A stretch of DNA of 11,446 bases. It comes from Flavisolibacter sp. GTDB lineage: Bacteria; Bacteroidota; Bacteroidia; Chitinophagales; Chitinophagaceae. Position 1 is the first letter of the stretch. Every line of letters starts with the position of its first letter. The position numbers were made by a program, and so were the translations under genes. The stretch covers positions 1 to 11,446 of the forward strand of contig JACDAZ010000051.1 in NCBI GenBank assembly GCA_013695175.1. The letters run 5' to 3'. Below the pieces are notes generated by a model, which saw only the letters and a program-made list of their open reading frames with translations, was not told the DNA's origin and did not search any database. Positions 5,448 through 11,446 of this stretch are shown piece after piece.

Positions 5448-7088
5448 TTAAGCCATTACTGTTTCTCTATACATTTCTTCCCTTAATTCCTTCACTCTTT
5501 TATCTTCCATATATTCATCAAACGTCATTAACCTGTCAATGATGCCTTTAGGTGTTAGTTCAATTATTCTATTGGCAACAGTTTGTAAAAAGGTGTGGTC
5601 ATGCGATGTAAGTAGTACAATTCCGGGGAAAGTCTGGCAACCTTCGTTAAAGCTTTGAATACTTTCCAGGTCAAGATGATTGGTAGGCTGGTCAAGTACA
5701 ATCAAATTGGGATTTTGTAACATCATTCTGCTGATCATACAACGCACTTTTTCACCTCCGCTCAACACGTTTGTTGTTTTCATAATGTCGTCACCACTAA
5801 ACAACATCTTTCCCAAAAAGCCACGCAAAAATGGTTCATCAGCATCTGTTACATGTGGTGGCACATATTGACGAAGCCATTCTATCAATGGAAGCCTTTC
5901 ATCAAAAAATTCATTGTTTTCAACAGGCAGATAAGCCTTTGTAATAGTTGTACCCCATTCATATTTTCCCTTGTCAGCTTGCTCTTCGCCGTTAATAATT
6001 TCAAAGAATGTTGTAACAGCCAAGGGATCACGACTTAAGAAAGCAATCTTTTCGCCCTTATTGACACTAAAATTTACTTTATCAAAAAGCTTTCTTCCTT
6101 CAACAGCTTTTGAAAGTTGTTCAACATTTAAAATCTGATTTCCCACATCACGCTGAGGCTGAAAAATAATCCCCGGGTAGCGCCTGTTGGAAGGTTCAAT
6201 TTCTTCAATAGTTAATTTTTCCAATGCTTTTTTACGGGCTGTTGCCTGTCTTGATTTAGATGCATTTGCGGAGAATCGGGCAATAAAGTCTATTAAAGCC
6301 TGTCTTTTATCCTCAGTTTTTTTATTCTTATCTGAAAGCTGTCTTGCCATCAATTGAGATGATTCGTACCAGAATGTATAGTTACCTGTGTATATCTTTA
6401 TTTTCATGCGATCTACATCTGCCACATGGGTACAAACTGCATCTAAAAAGTGCCTGTCATGCGATACCACAAGAACAATGTTCTCATAATCAGCAAGAAA
6501 ATTTTCTAACCAACTGATTGTTTCTATGTCTAACCCGTTAGTAGGCTCATCTAATAACAATACATCCGGATTCCCAAAAAGTGCCTGGGCTAATAATACC
6601 CTCACTTTCAGGTTTGAAGGAATATCTTTCATCAAGCTAGGGTGATATTCTTCTTTCACTCCCAGCTCACTTAAAAATGTAGCAGCATCACTTTCAGCAG
6701 TATAACCACCCATTTCACCAAATTCAGCCTCCAGTTCACCGGCACGCATATAATCATCTTCAGTAGCATTGGGATCTAAATAAATAGCATCTTTCTTATG
6801 CATCACCTGCCACATCTTACTATGCCCCATTAATACCGTATTTAAAACTGTTTGCTCATCAAATTCAAACTGGTTTTGCTTTAATACAGCCAAACGTTCA
6901 CCGGGAGTAATATCAATTTTCCCCTTATTAGGTTCAATTTCTCCCGAAAGAATCTTTAAGAATGTTGATTTACCGGCACCATTTGCACCTATTATACCAT
7001 AACAATTGCCCTTGGTAAAAGATATATTCACTTCATCAAAAAGAACTCTTTTCCCAAAGGAAAGGGAAACATTATTTACTGAAATCAT
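5448..7088 (-). CDS. ABC-F family ATPase, YbiT/YkpA type
   Basis: This 546-residue soluble protein has two ABC domains and no membrane segments. ABC-F proteins act on the ribosome, in translation factor or rescue roles. NBD1 has Walker A 'GANGAGKST' (34-42), Walker B 'LLLDEPTNGLD' (177-187) and 'SHDRHFL' (209-215), but 'IPSNLKVRV' (156-164) replaces its LSGGE signature. The interdomain linker spans about 240-300 ('RFSANASKSRQAT'). NBD2 has an intact 'LSGGE' (442-446) but a degenerate P-loop, 'SRDPLAVTT' (352-360), and 'LDQPTNHLD' with Gln467 for the catalytic Glu. Overall similarity to E. coli YbiT and B. subtilis YkpA is strong. The ATG at 7088 is chosen because a TTG seven codons earlier lies inside the predicted -7 box and the family starts at 'MISVNNVSLSFGKR'. 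Confidence 0.93.
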   Translation of the reverse strand: MISVNNVSLSFGKRVLFDEVNISFTKGNCYGIIGANGAGKSTFLKILSGEIEPNKGKIDITPGERLAVLKQNQFEFDEQTVLNTVLMGHSKMWQVMHKKDAIYLDPNATEDDYMRAGELEAEFGEMGGYTAESDAATFLSELGVKEEYHPSLMKDIPSNLKVRVLLAQALFGNPDVLLLDEPTNGLDIETISWLENFLADYENIVLVVSHDRHFLDAVCTHVADVDRMKIKIYTGNYTFWYESSQLMARQLSDKNKKTEDKRQALIDFIARFSANASKSRQATARKKALEKLTIEEIEPSNRRYPGIIFQPQRDVGNQILNVEQLSKAVEGRKLFDKVNFSVNKGEKIAFLSRDPLAVTTFFEIINGEEQADKGKYEWGTTITKAYLPVENNEFFDERLPLIEWLRQYVPPHVTDADEPFLRGFLGKMLFSGDDIMKTTNVLSGGEKVRCMISRMMLQNPNLIVLDQPTNHLDLESIQSFNEGCQTFPGIVLLTSHDHTFLQTVANRIIELTPKGIIDRLMTFDEYMEDKRVKELREEMYRETVMA

Positions 7089-7106
7089 AACTGAAATTTG
7101 GAGGCG

Positions 7107-7114
7107 CAAAGGTA
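7107..7114 (-). promoter_or_regulatory. -7 promoter element of the ABC-F gene
   Basis: TACCTTTG (7114-7107, minus strand) fully matches the Bacteroidota TAnnTTTG -7 consensus. It would place the transcription start about 12-15 nt before the ATG at 7088, a short leader. No good TTTG is visible at the -33 distance. The element explains why the in-frame TTG at 7109-7107 is not a start codon. Confidence 0.5.
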
Positions 7115-7221
7115 CTGTTTTGTAGAAAGTTTCATGGCCTGATAAACGTTAAAGAAATTAATCACTATTGCAGGGTGTGAATGTGGTGGCAAAATAGTTG
7201 CATTTAATATAAAAACTTTAC

Positions 7222-7422
7222 ATGAAAAAGGCATTATATATTGGATGTATTTCTTTCCTGGTTATCTCTTGTGGCCCATCAGAAAACCAGGGCGGTGTTG
7301 TAGATGATGGCATAGAAGCAATAGATAAAGACGGAGCTTTAACAGATACTAATACAAGGCGTGTTGATACTTTAAACCCGGAGCGTGTTGATATTCAGCA
7401 ACGTGATACAATCAGGTACTGA
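7222..7422 (+). CDS. Small lipoprotein of unknown function (66 aa)
   Basis: The product begins with a basic n-region and a hydrophobic core ending in a lipobox, 'FLVISC' (12-17), so Cys17 would be lipidated after signal peptidase II cleavage. The mature part is about 50 residues, acidic and polar, without recognisable domains. Near its end an eight-residue spacing repeats 'RVD' ('RVDTLNPE' then 'RVDIQQRD'), encoded by the direct repeat GCGTGTTGATA at 7359-7369 and 7383-7393. The TGA stop shares one base with the ATG of the next small lipoprotein, so the two are probably co-translated. It is divergent from the ABC-F gene. I do not recognise the family; the signal and lipobox are the only firm evidence. 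Confidence 0.7.
   Translation: MKKALYIGCISFLVISCGPSENQGGVVDDGIEAIDKDGALTDTNTRRVDTLNPERVDIQQRDTIRY
7359..7393 (+). repeat. 24-bp-period direct repeat within the small lipoprotein gene
   Basis: GCGTGTTGATA occurs at 7359-7369 and 7383-7393, exactly eight codons apart and in the same frame, encoding the repeated 'RVD' of the lipoprotein tail. With only two copies it suggests a small in-frame duplication. Confidence 0.6.
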
Positions 7423-7589
7423 TGAAATACATATTTCTGATATTGATCTTTTTAATGTTGAGTTGCACTAATGACGCAGCCAATGAACCATTAATTGCTC
7501 CGCAGCAGGTTAAAATTGATTCATCAACTATGGCACCAAGAGATAGTATCATTATTCCTGACAGTACCGCATCAGGAGTTAGTTTCTAG
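7422..7589 (+). CDS. Tiny lipoprotein (55 aa), coupled to the preceding gene
   Basis: The ATG at 7422-7424 overlaps the preceding TGA by one base (TGATG), and the frame closes at a TAG at 7587-7589. The N-terminus 'MKYIFLILIFLMLSCTNDA' is a typical short lipoprotein signal with lipidatable Cys15, although Met at -3 is not the strict lipobox consensus. The roughly 40-residue mature part is rich in Ser, Asp and Pro ('DSSTMAPRDSIIIPDSTASG'), similar in style to the upstream lipoprotein. Its last 18 bases overlap the 3' end of the convergent PAP2 gene. Being so short it is easily missed. The signal sequence, coupled start and similar neighbour make it likely real, but its function is unknown. Confidence 0.6.
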   Translation: MKYIFLILIFLMLSCTNDAANEPLIAPQQVKIDSSTMAPRDSIIIPDSTASGVSF

Positions 7590-8330
7590 CTTTTGTTCCA
7601 AACCTACAGGCTCTTCCGGATTTTTCACAATTGGATTCAGATTACGCTTGCTGTATTTCTCTATGCGACGTATAACTTGTACAGAAATAACCAGCCATAA
7701 AAAACCCATGGCAAAACCTGCCATAACATCTGTAGTATAGTGAACACGTAAGTAAATCCTGCTAAATCCAATAAGAAATATGAGTGCTAAAAGAAGTACA
7801 ACCAGGCTCCATTTTAATTGTTGATTCTTTATAGAGTTCCAAACAATGTAAATCAATAACCCATAAAATGTCATGCTCATTAAAGCATGCCCGCTGGGGA
7901 AACTTAACCCTCCCGCCTGCTCTAACAATGGTATAAGTGGTCTTTCCCTGCCAAATAAATTTTTTAAAACAAACATCATTAATAAACTACTAATTGCTAT
8001 TGCCGGTATTTTAATAGAATACCACTTATGTTTTTTTATAAAAAGAAAATAGGCAATTAATGCAAGGTTGGCTGGAATTAGAAAATCATGCTTCCCTAAA
8101 AAAGTAATGAACAGCATAATCTTGTTATTGGTTTCATTTACATATGGCTGAAGTTTATCAAACACAGATTGATCAAACTGTGTACTACCTGTAATAAAAA
8201 CCCTTCGTGCTATGAAAATGAAGCCTGCTAAAGACAGAAAAAAAATGCTGAAGACAATGAGCATCTCTACTGATAATAAGGCAATTCCTGCCCAAAACTT
8301 ACTTACCCTGCTTTTAATACCTCTAAACAT
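7572..8330 (-). CDS. PAP2-family integral membrane phosphatase
   Basis: The 252-residue membrane protein has about six hydrophobic segments and the full PAP2 active-site triad of motifs: K-x6-RP as 'KNLFGRERP' (123-131), 'SFPSGH' (143-148) and 'SRIYLRVH' (190-197) followed by Asp201. Such enzymes dephosphorylate lipid phosphates or pyrophosphates such as phosphatidic acid, phosphatidylglycerophosphate or undecaprenyl pyrophosphate at the membrane; the exact substrate cannot be read from sequence. A hydrophilic tail of about 30 residues follows the last helix. The ATG at 8330 is preferred to an in-frame TTG at 8348, which lies in a -7-like element (TATTGTTTG, 8354-8346) with one extra spacer base. 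The 3' end overlaps the convergent tiny lipoprotein by 18 bp. Confidence 0.92.
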   Translation of the reverse strand: MFRGIKSRVSKFWAGIALLSVEMLIVFSIFFLSLAGFIFIARRVFITGSTQFDQSVFDKLQPYVNETNNKIMLFITFLGKHDFLIPANLALIAYFLFIKKHKWYSIKIPAIAISSLLMMFVLKNLFGRERPLIPLLEQAGGLSFPSGHALMSMTFYGLLIYIVWNSIKNQQLKWSLVVLLLALIFLIGFSRIYLRVHYTTDVMAGFAMGFLWLVISVQVIRRIEKYSKRNLNPIVKNPEEPVGLEQKLETNS

Positions 8331-8445
8331 ATTTCTTTTACTATACAAACAATATGCAAGAAAATAGCAATCGACTAATTTGTTGTACTATAAAGTACCG
8401 GCTTCAATCCTATTTAAATTCTTAATCAGGATATAAATACTGAAT

Positions 8446-9567
8446 TTATTTGGTAACCCATTTAATATTAACAGGTTTGCTTACTGTAATTCGATTACCG
8501 GAATCTTTTAATAAACCTGTGTTTTTATCTACTTTAAAAATCACTATCTCATCTGAGTCCTGGTTTGCAACCAGCAAATAATTACCAGATGGGTCAAAAT
8601 TGAAATTACGGGGAGTAGTTCCTAAAGTGGACTGGTAATTAACCAATGAAAGATCGCCACTTTGTTCATCTATCTTAAAAATGGTGATAGTATTAGAACT
8701 TTTCCTGTTCGTTGCATATAAAAACCTTCCGTCCAGTGAAACATGAATATCTGCACTTGTCGCCTCTCCTTCATATTCAGGAGGCAATAAACTAATTGAT
8801 TGTTTGGAAGTAAGTTTTCCCGCTTTATATTCAAATGCTGTCACCATTCCCGAAAGTTCCTGTATAAGATAAGCCCAATTGCCTGATGGGTGAAATTCAA
8901 AATGCCTGGGACCCGAAGCTCCCGGCAATTTCATAGTACCCCTTGCTTTTAAACTACCTGTTTTTTCATCAAAATTGTAAATCTCCACTTTATCAGTTCC
9001 CAGGTCTGGTACAAATAAATATTTATTATCTCCCGATAGTACTGTAGCGTGAACATGTGGCGCTTCCTGCCTTTTTGGATTAGCCCCTTTGCCTGTATGT
9101 TGTATAACTGTAACAGCCTCTCCTAAACCATGATCCTCAAGAATGGGCAAAACAGCAACATTACCACTACTGTAATTTCCAACAATAACCCATTTGCCTG
9201 TTTGATCAACAACTATATAACATGGATCATCACCCATGGCAGGTTGTTGATTTATCGCTTTCAGTTTTCCTGAAGCAGCATCAAATGAAAATGAAGAAAC
9301 TTTTCCACCACCTTTCGATTTGCCGTTTTCATTTACTGCATATATATATTTATTATTGGGAGCAATTGCCAGGAAAGAAGGATTAGAAGCAGCAATGGAA
9401 TCAACAAGTTTCGCTTTACCATTTACAGAATCAAAATCGTAAACATAAATACCATGACTTGAACCTGAAGTATAAGTTCCAACAATCAAAAACTGCGTTT
9501 TTCCTGCCATCATCATTGAAGTTAAAAAAACCATGGACAGGAATAGCCTCTTTATTCTTAAAATCAT
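8446..9567 (-). CDS. Secreted lactonase-family seven-bladed beta-propeller
   Basis: This 373-residue protein starts with a signal-peptide-like segment (1-22: basic 'RIKRLF', hydrophobic core, 'MMMAGKTQ'). It continues through lactonase-fold repeats: 'YIYAVNENG' (74-82), 'GKWVIVGNYSSGNVAVL' (124-140), 'EAPHVHATVLSGDNKYLFVP' (168-187), 'GPRHFEFHPSGNWAYLIQE' (219-237), 'DIHVSLDGRFLYATNR' (273-288) and 'PRNFNFDPSGNYLLVANQ' (319-336). E. coli Pgl, 6-phosphogluconolactonase, is the cytoplasmic model of the family. The signal peptide here suggests a periplasmic relative, so the substrate may be another sugar lactone. It lies 53 bp downstream of the PepSY-like gene and 115 bp upstream of the PAP2 gene on the same strand; co-transcription is possible but not shown. 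I see no convincing terminator after it. Confidence 0.85.
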   Translation of the reverse strand: MILRIKRLFLSMVFLTSMMMAGKTQFLIVGTYTSGSSHGIYVYDFDSVNGKAKLVDSIAASNPSFLAIAPNNKYIYAVNENGKSKGGGKVSSFSFDAASGKLKAINQQPAMGDDPCYIVVDQTGKWVIVGNYSSGNVAVLPILEDHGLGEAVTVIQHTGKGANPKRQEAPHVHATVLSGDNKYLFVPDLGTDKVEIYNFDEKTGSLKARGTMKLPGASGPRHFEFHPSGNWAYLIQELSGMVTAFEYKAGKLTSKQSISLLPPEYEGEATSADIHVSLDGRFLYATNRKSSNTITIFKIDEQSGDLSLVNYQSTLGTTPRNFNFDPSGNYLLVANQDSDEIVIFKVDKNTGLLKDSGNRITVSKPVNIKWVTK

Positions 9568-9620
9568 ACCCCAAGGTAAAGAGAATTGAATTTAAAAAAA
9601 CTGAGTTTCTACAAAAGAAA

Positions 9621-10256
9621 TCAATAATTATAAGCTACCTCGTTGCCGTTTGAATTGAGAAGCAGGAAATTAATTTTTCCGTTTTCAATAGTTTTTATTC
9701 TAAAGATTTGATTTGGTGCCTGCGTTGTTTCCACCTTTACAATCTCACCAACGCTTATGCCGGGTTTTCTTTTATAAATTCCTTCGAGAACTCCTCTTGG
9801 TACATCTGCTCTTGACACTACTGTGCGTGTATCCTTTCTGTTTCCATTTGCATGATATACTGCTGTTGAATAAAATATACCATTTTTAAATGTAGCCGTC
9901 CAGTCACCTCTGTATTTGCTCCAGCTAACAGCTGTGGCATTGGGAAACTCCTTATTAAAAGATAAACGCACTTTTGCAGGTTGGTTTTTTGAAAACTTTG
10001 GCCCTCCGCCATCATGGTCTTTTGTTCCTTCCCATATTACATCTTCATTTGTCTTACCTTTTGTATCTGATTTACCCAGGATAACATTTTTTGATTCTGA
10101 TGGGTTTTCCTTTCTTACAGCCACCTGGTCATTCTTACCTAATATAGTTTTACGCGACTCCTCTATTGCTTCTTTGTTTTCTTTTTGATGTGCTTTTTGA
10201 GCAGATGCTGATATGACAAAAAAAATGGTTGTAGTAATAGTAAAAATTGTTTTCAT
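9621..10256 (-). CDS. Secreted PepSY-like (DUF2874-type) protein
   Basis: The 211-residue product has a clear signal peptide, 'MKTIFTITTTIFFVISASAQ', with likely cleavage after Ala19. Residues about 20-90 form a charged, low-complexity linker with an internal near-repeat: 'KTILGKND' (36-43) and 'NVILGKSD' (57-64). Residues 99-211 resemble the PepSY-like/DUF2874 domain common in Bacteroidota: 'FNKEFPNATAVSWSK' (100-114), then 'WTATFKNGIFYSTAVYHANG' (119-138), the link 'SRADVPRGVLEGIYKRKPG' (148-166), and a final two-strand unit ending 'LNSNGNEVAYNY'. The function of these proteins is not established. The ATG at 10256 is chosen over an in-frame TTG 34 codons earlier because it places the signal peptide at the terminus. 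It is divergent from the helicase gene. Confidence 0.75.
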   Translation of the reverse strand: MKTIFTITTTIFFVISASAQKAHQKENKEAIEESRKTILGKNDQVAVRKENPSESKNVILGKSDTKGKTNEDVIWEGTKDHDGGGPKFSKNQPAKVRLSFNKEFPNATAVSWSKYRGDWTATFKNGIFYSTAVYHANGNRKDTRTVVSRADVPRGVLEGIYKRKPGISVGEIVKVETTQAPNQIFRIKTIENGKINFLLLNSNGNEVAYNY

Positions 10257-10457
10257 GAGGCATGGGTTTTCAACAATAAAAGTAATTTTCAATTCTTTGA
10301 AAAAGTAGAGGAAAAATACAAAGGATAAATACCCAAAATGAATATGAAATTCACGCACATGTTTTTGTTGGTGCGCATTTTTAAACAGGGATTTGTACAG
10401 AAAAAATTTTTATGCTCAGTTTTTTAGCAATCACTCTTAACTGGTTAACTTGCGGGC
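10257..10457. other. Divergent intergenic region between the PepSY-like gene and the helicase gene
   Basis: About 200 bp separates the two divergent starts and should hold both promoters. For the minus-strand gene, TATCCTTTG (10327-10319) is a -7-like element with one extra spacer base, about 62 nt before its ATG. For the helicase, TTTG at 10392-10395 is a possible -33 box without a good -7 partner. Neither assignment is strong. I see no small ORF with a signal sequence and no RNA structure worth calling. Confidence 0.3.
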
Positions 10458-11446
10458 ATGCAAGAATACCTGAAGGGATTGAATGAAAGGCAATGTGAGG
10501 CTGTTACAACAATAGACGGACCCCTCATGATAATTGCCGGTGCGGGAAGCGGAAAAACAAAAGTTTTAACTACGCGTATTGCGCATTTAATGGCTAATGG
10601 AATTGATTCGTTTAATATACTGGCGCTGACTTTTACCAATAAAGCAGCAGCGGAAATGAAGGAAAGAGTAGAGCATATATTAGGAAACCGCGAAGCAAGA
10701 AATTTATATATAGGAACATTTCACAGTGTATTTGCTCGCATCTTACGCGGCGAAGCACATCGCATTGGCTATCCCAACTCTTTTACTATCTATGATACGG
10801 ATGATTCAAAAAGTGTAGTCAAGGCGGTTACACAGGAGCTACATCTTGATGTGCAACATTATAAACCAAACTTTGTTTATAACCGTATTTCAGGTGCTAA
10901 AAACGCACTTGTAGGACCGCAGGAATACAGCACAGATTATTATATACAACAGGAAGACATGCGTGCCAATCGTCCCATGATTGGTCAGATCTATGATGCC
11001 TACAGCAAGCGCTGTTTTAAAAACGGAGCCATGGATTTTGATGACCTGTTGTTTAAAATGTACGAACTGTTAAAACATTTCCCGGAAGTCTTACATAAAT
11101 ACCAGCACAAGTTTAAGTACATATTAATAGACGAGTACCAGGATACAAATCCGGCACAATATGAAATAATAAAGCTGCTTGGCGCGGCGCATGAAAACGT
11201 GTGTGTAGTGGGTGATGATGCCCAAAGTATTTATTCTTTTCGTGGTGCTACCATTCAAAACATTCTGCAATTTCAAAAAGATTATGATGATGTAAAAGTT
11301 ATAAAGTTGGAGCAGAATTACAGAAGCACACAAAATATTTTAAGTATTGCAAATGAAGTAATAAAGAACAATAAAGGACAAATTCCCAAAACATTATTTA
11401 CAGAAAACGCATCGGGAGAAAAAATAAAACTGGTGCGCAGTGCAGC
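10458..11446 (+). CDS. UvrD/PcrA-type superfamily 1 DNA helicase, N-terminal part (3' end outside window)
   Basis: The first 329 residues of an SF1A 3'-5' DNA helicase used in repair and replication restart. Motifs in order: Q motif 'LNERQCEAV' (8-16), Walker A 'AGAGSGKT' (27-34), motif Ia 'LALTFTNKAAAEMKERV' (55-71), Ib 'IGTFHSVFARIL' (85-96), Walker B/motif II 'ILIDEYQDTN' (222-231), motif III 'VVGDDAQSIYSFRGA' (250-264) and motif IV 'LEQNYRST' (284-291). An in-frame TAA at 10446-10448 precedes the ATG, which fixes the start. The frame is open to the last base; family members run to roughly 700-800 residues. Motif III reads GDDAQSIYSFRG where UvrD/PcrA usually have GDxDQSIYxWRG. UvrD, PcrA and Rep cannot be told apart from this half, so no symbol is given. 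Confidence 0.95.
   Translation, partial: MQEYLKGLNERQCEAVTTIDGPLMIIAGAGSGKTKVLTTRIAHLMANGIDSFNILALTFTNKAAAEMKERVEHILGNREARNLYIGTFHSVFARILRGEAHRIGYPNSFTIYDTDDSKSVVKAVTQELHLDVQHYKPNFVYNRISGAKNALVGPQEYSTDYYIQQEDMRANRPMIGQIYDAYSKRCFKNGAMDFDDLLFKMYELLKHFPEVLHKYQHKFKYILIDEYQDTNPAQYEIIKLLGAAHENVCVVGDDAQSIYSFRGATIQNILQFQKDYDDVKVIKLEQNYRSTQNILSIANEVIKNNKGQIPKTLFTENASGEKIKLVRSA

Noticed and set aside
7086..7109. A longer ABC-F protein starting at TTG 7109
   Set aside because: That TTG is the last three bases of the TACCTTTG -7 element, and family members start at MISVNNVS, encoded by the ATG at 7088.
9818..10188. Overlapping ORFs of 65 aa (-) and 90 aa (+) within the PepSY-like gene
   Set aside because: They are out-of-frame shadows with no domain or signal of their own; the PepSY-like reading has a signal peptide and a recognisable domain.
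10257..10358. A 34-residue N-terminal extension of the PepSY-like protein from a TTG
   Set aside because: It would bury an excellent signal peptide inside the protein; the ATG at 10256 is better.
10354..10380. CGCAC...GTGCG hairpin followed by T residues on the plus strand
   Set aside because: The stem is only 5 bp with a 12-nt loop, and no plus-strand gene ends upstream of it.
1..11446. CRISPR arrays, insertion sequences, tRNA genes, phage or defence islands
   Set aside because: I saw no spaced repeats, terminal inverted repeats with transposase, cloverleaf sequences or phage or defence proteins beyond the sdpRI pair.

Overview
The window looks like an ordinary stretch of an AT-rich Bacteroidota chromosome, most likely Chitinophagaceae or a near relative. 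That placement is inferred from the gene families (a PepSY-like periplasmic protein, an AsmA-like C-terminus, a YbiT/YkpA-type ABC-F protein), from Bacteroidota-style TAnnTTTG promoter elements and from the lack of clear Shine-Dalgarno sequences. There is no transposase, integrase, CRISPR array, tRNA or rRNA.

Layout. Bases 1-672 (+) hold the 3' end of a large AsmA-like protein. Bases 760-1702 (+) carry a two-gene sdpR-sdpI unit: an ArsR-family autorepressor and a membrane immunity/receptor protein, with a palindrome over the predicted promoter and no toxin genes in view. Converging on it, 5344 down to 1711 (-) is a compact 5-oxoprolinase operon, pxpB-pxpC-pxpA, followed by a YcsG-type NRAMP-fold transporter that lacks the NRAMP metal ligands. 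Upstream of that operon on the same strand lies an ABC-F ATPase gene (5448-7088) that ends in a clear intrinsic terminator, so the pxp operon probably has its own promoter.

Bases 7222-7589 (+) encode two tiny overlapping lipoproteins; the second is only 55 aa. They converge on, and the second overlaps, a PAP2 phosphatase gene (7572-8330, -). Further upstream on the minus strand are a secreted lactonase-type beta-propeller (8446-9567) and a secreted PepSY-like protein (9621-10256). From 10458 (+) a UvrD/PcrA-type helicase runs off the end of the window.

How they fit together. PxpABC hydrolyses 5-oxoproline to glutamate using ATP, and the co-encoded transporter is the natural candidate for importing its substrate. 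SdpR/SdpI form a self-contained sense-and-derepress immunity module. The lactonase, PepSY-like protein, PAP2 enzyme and small lipoproteins are envelope genes with no evident shared pathway. I do not see a wholly new system. The best leads are the metal-ligand-free NRAMP homologue, a stop codon abutting its TTG start, two palindromic candidate operators, an ABC-F protein with a one-sided ATPase, and the overlapping small lipoprotein pair.
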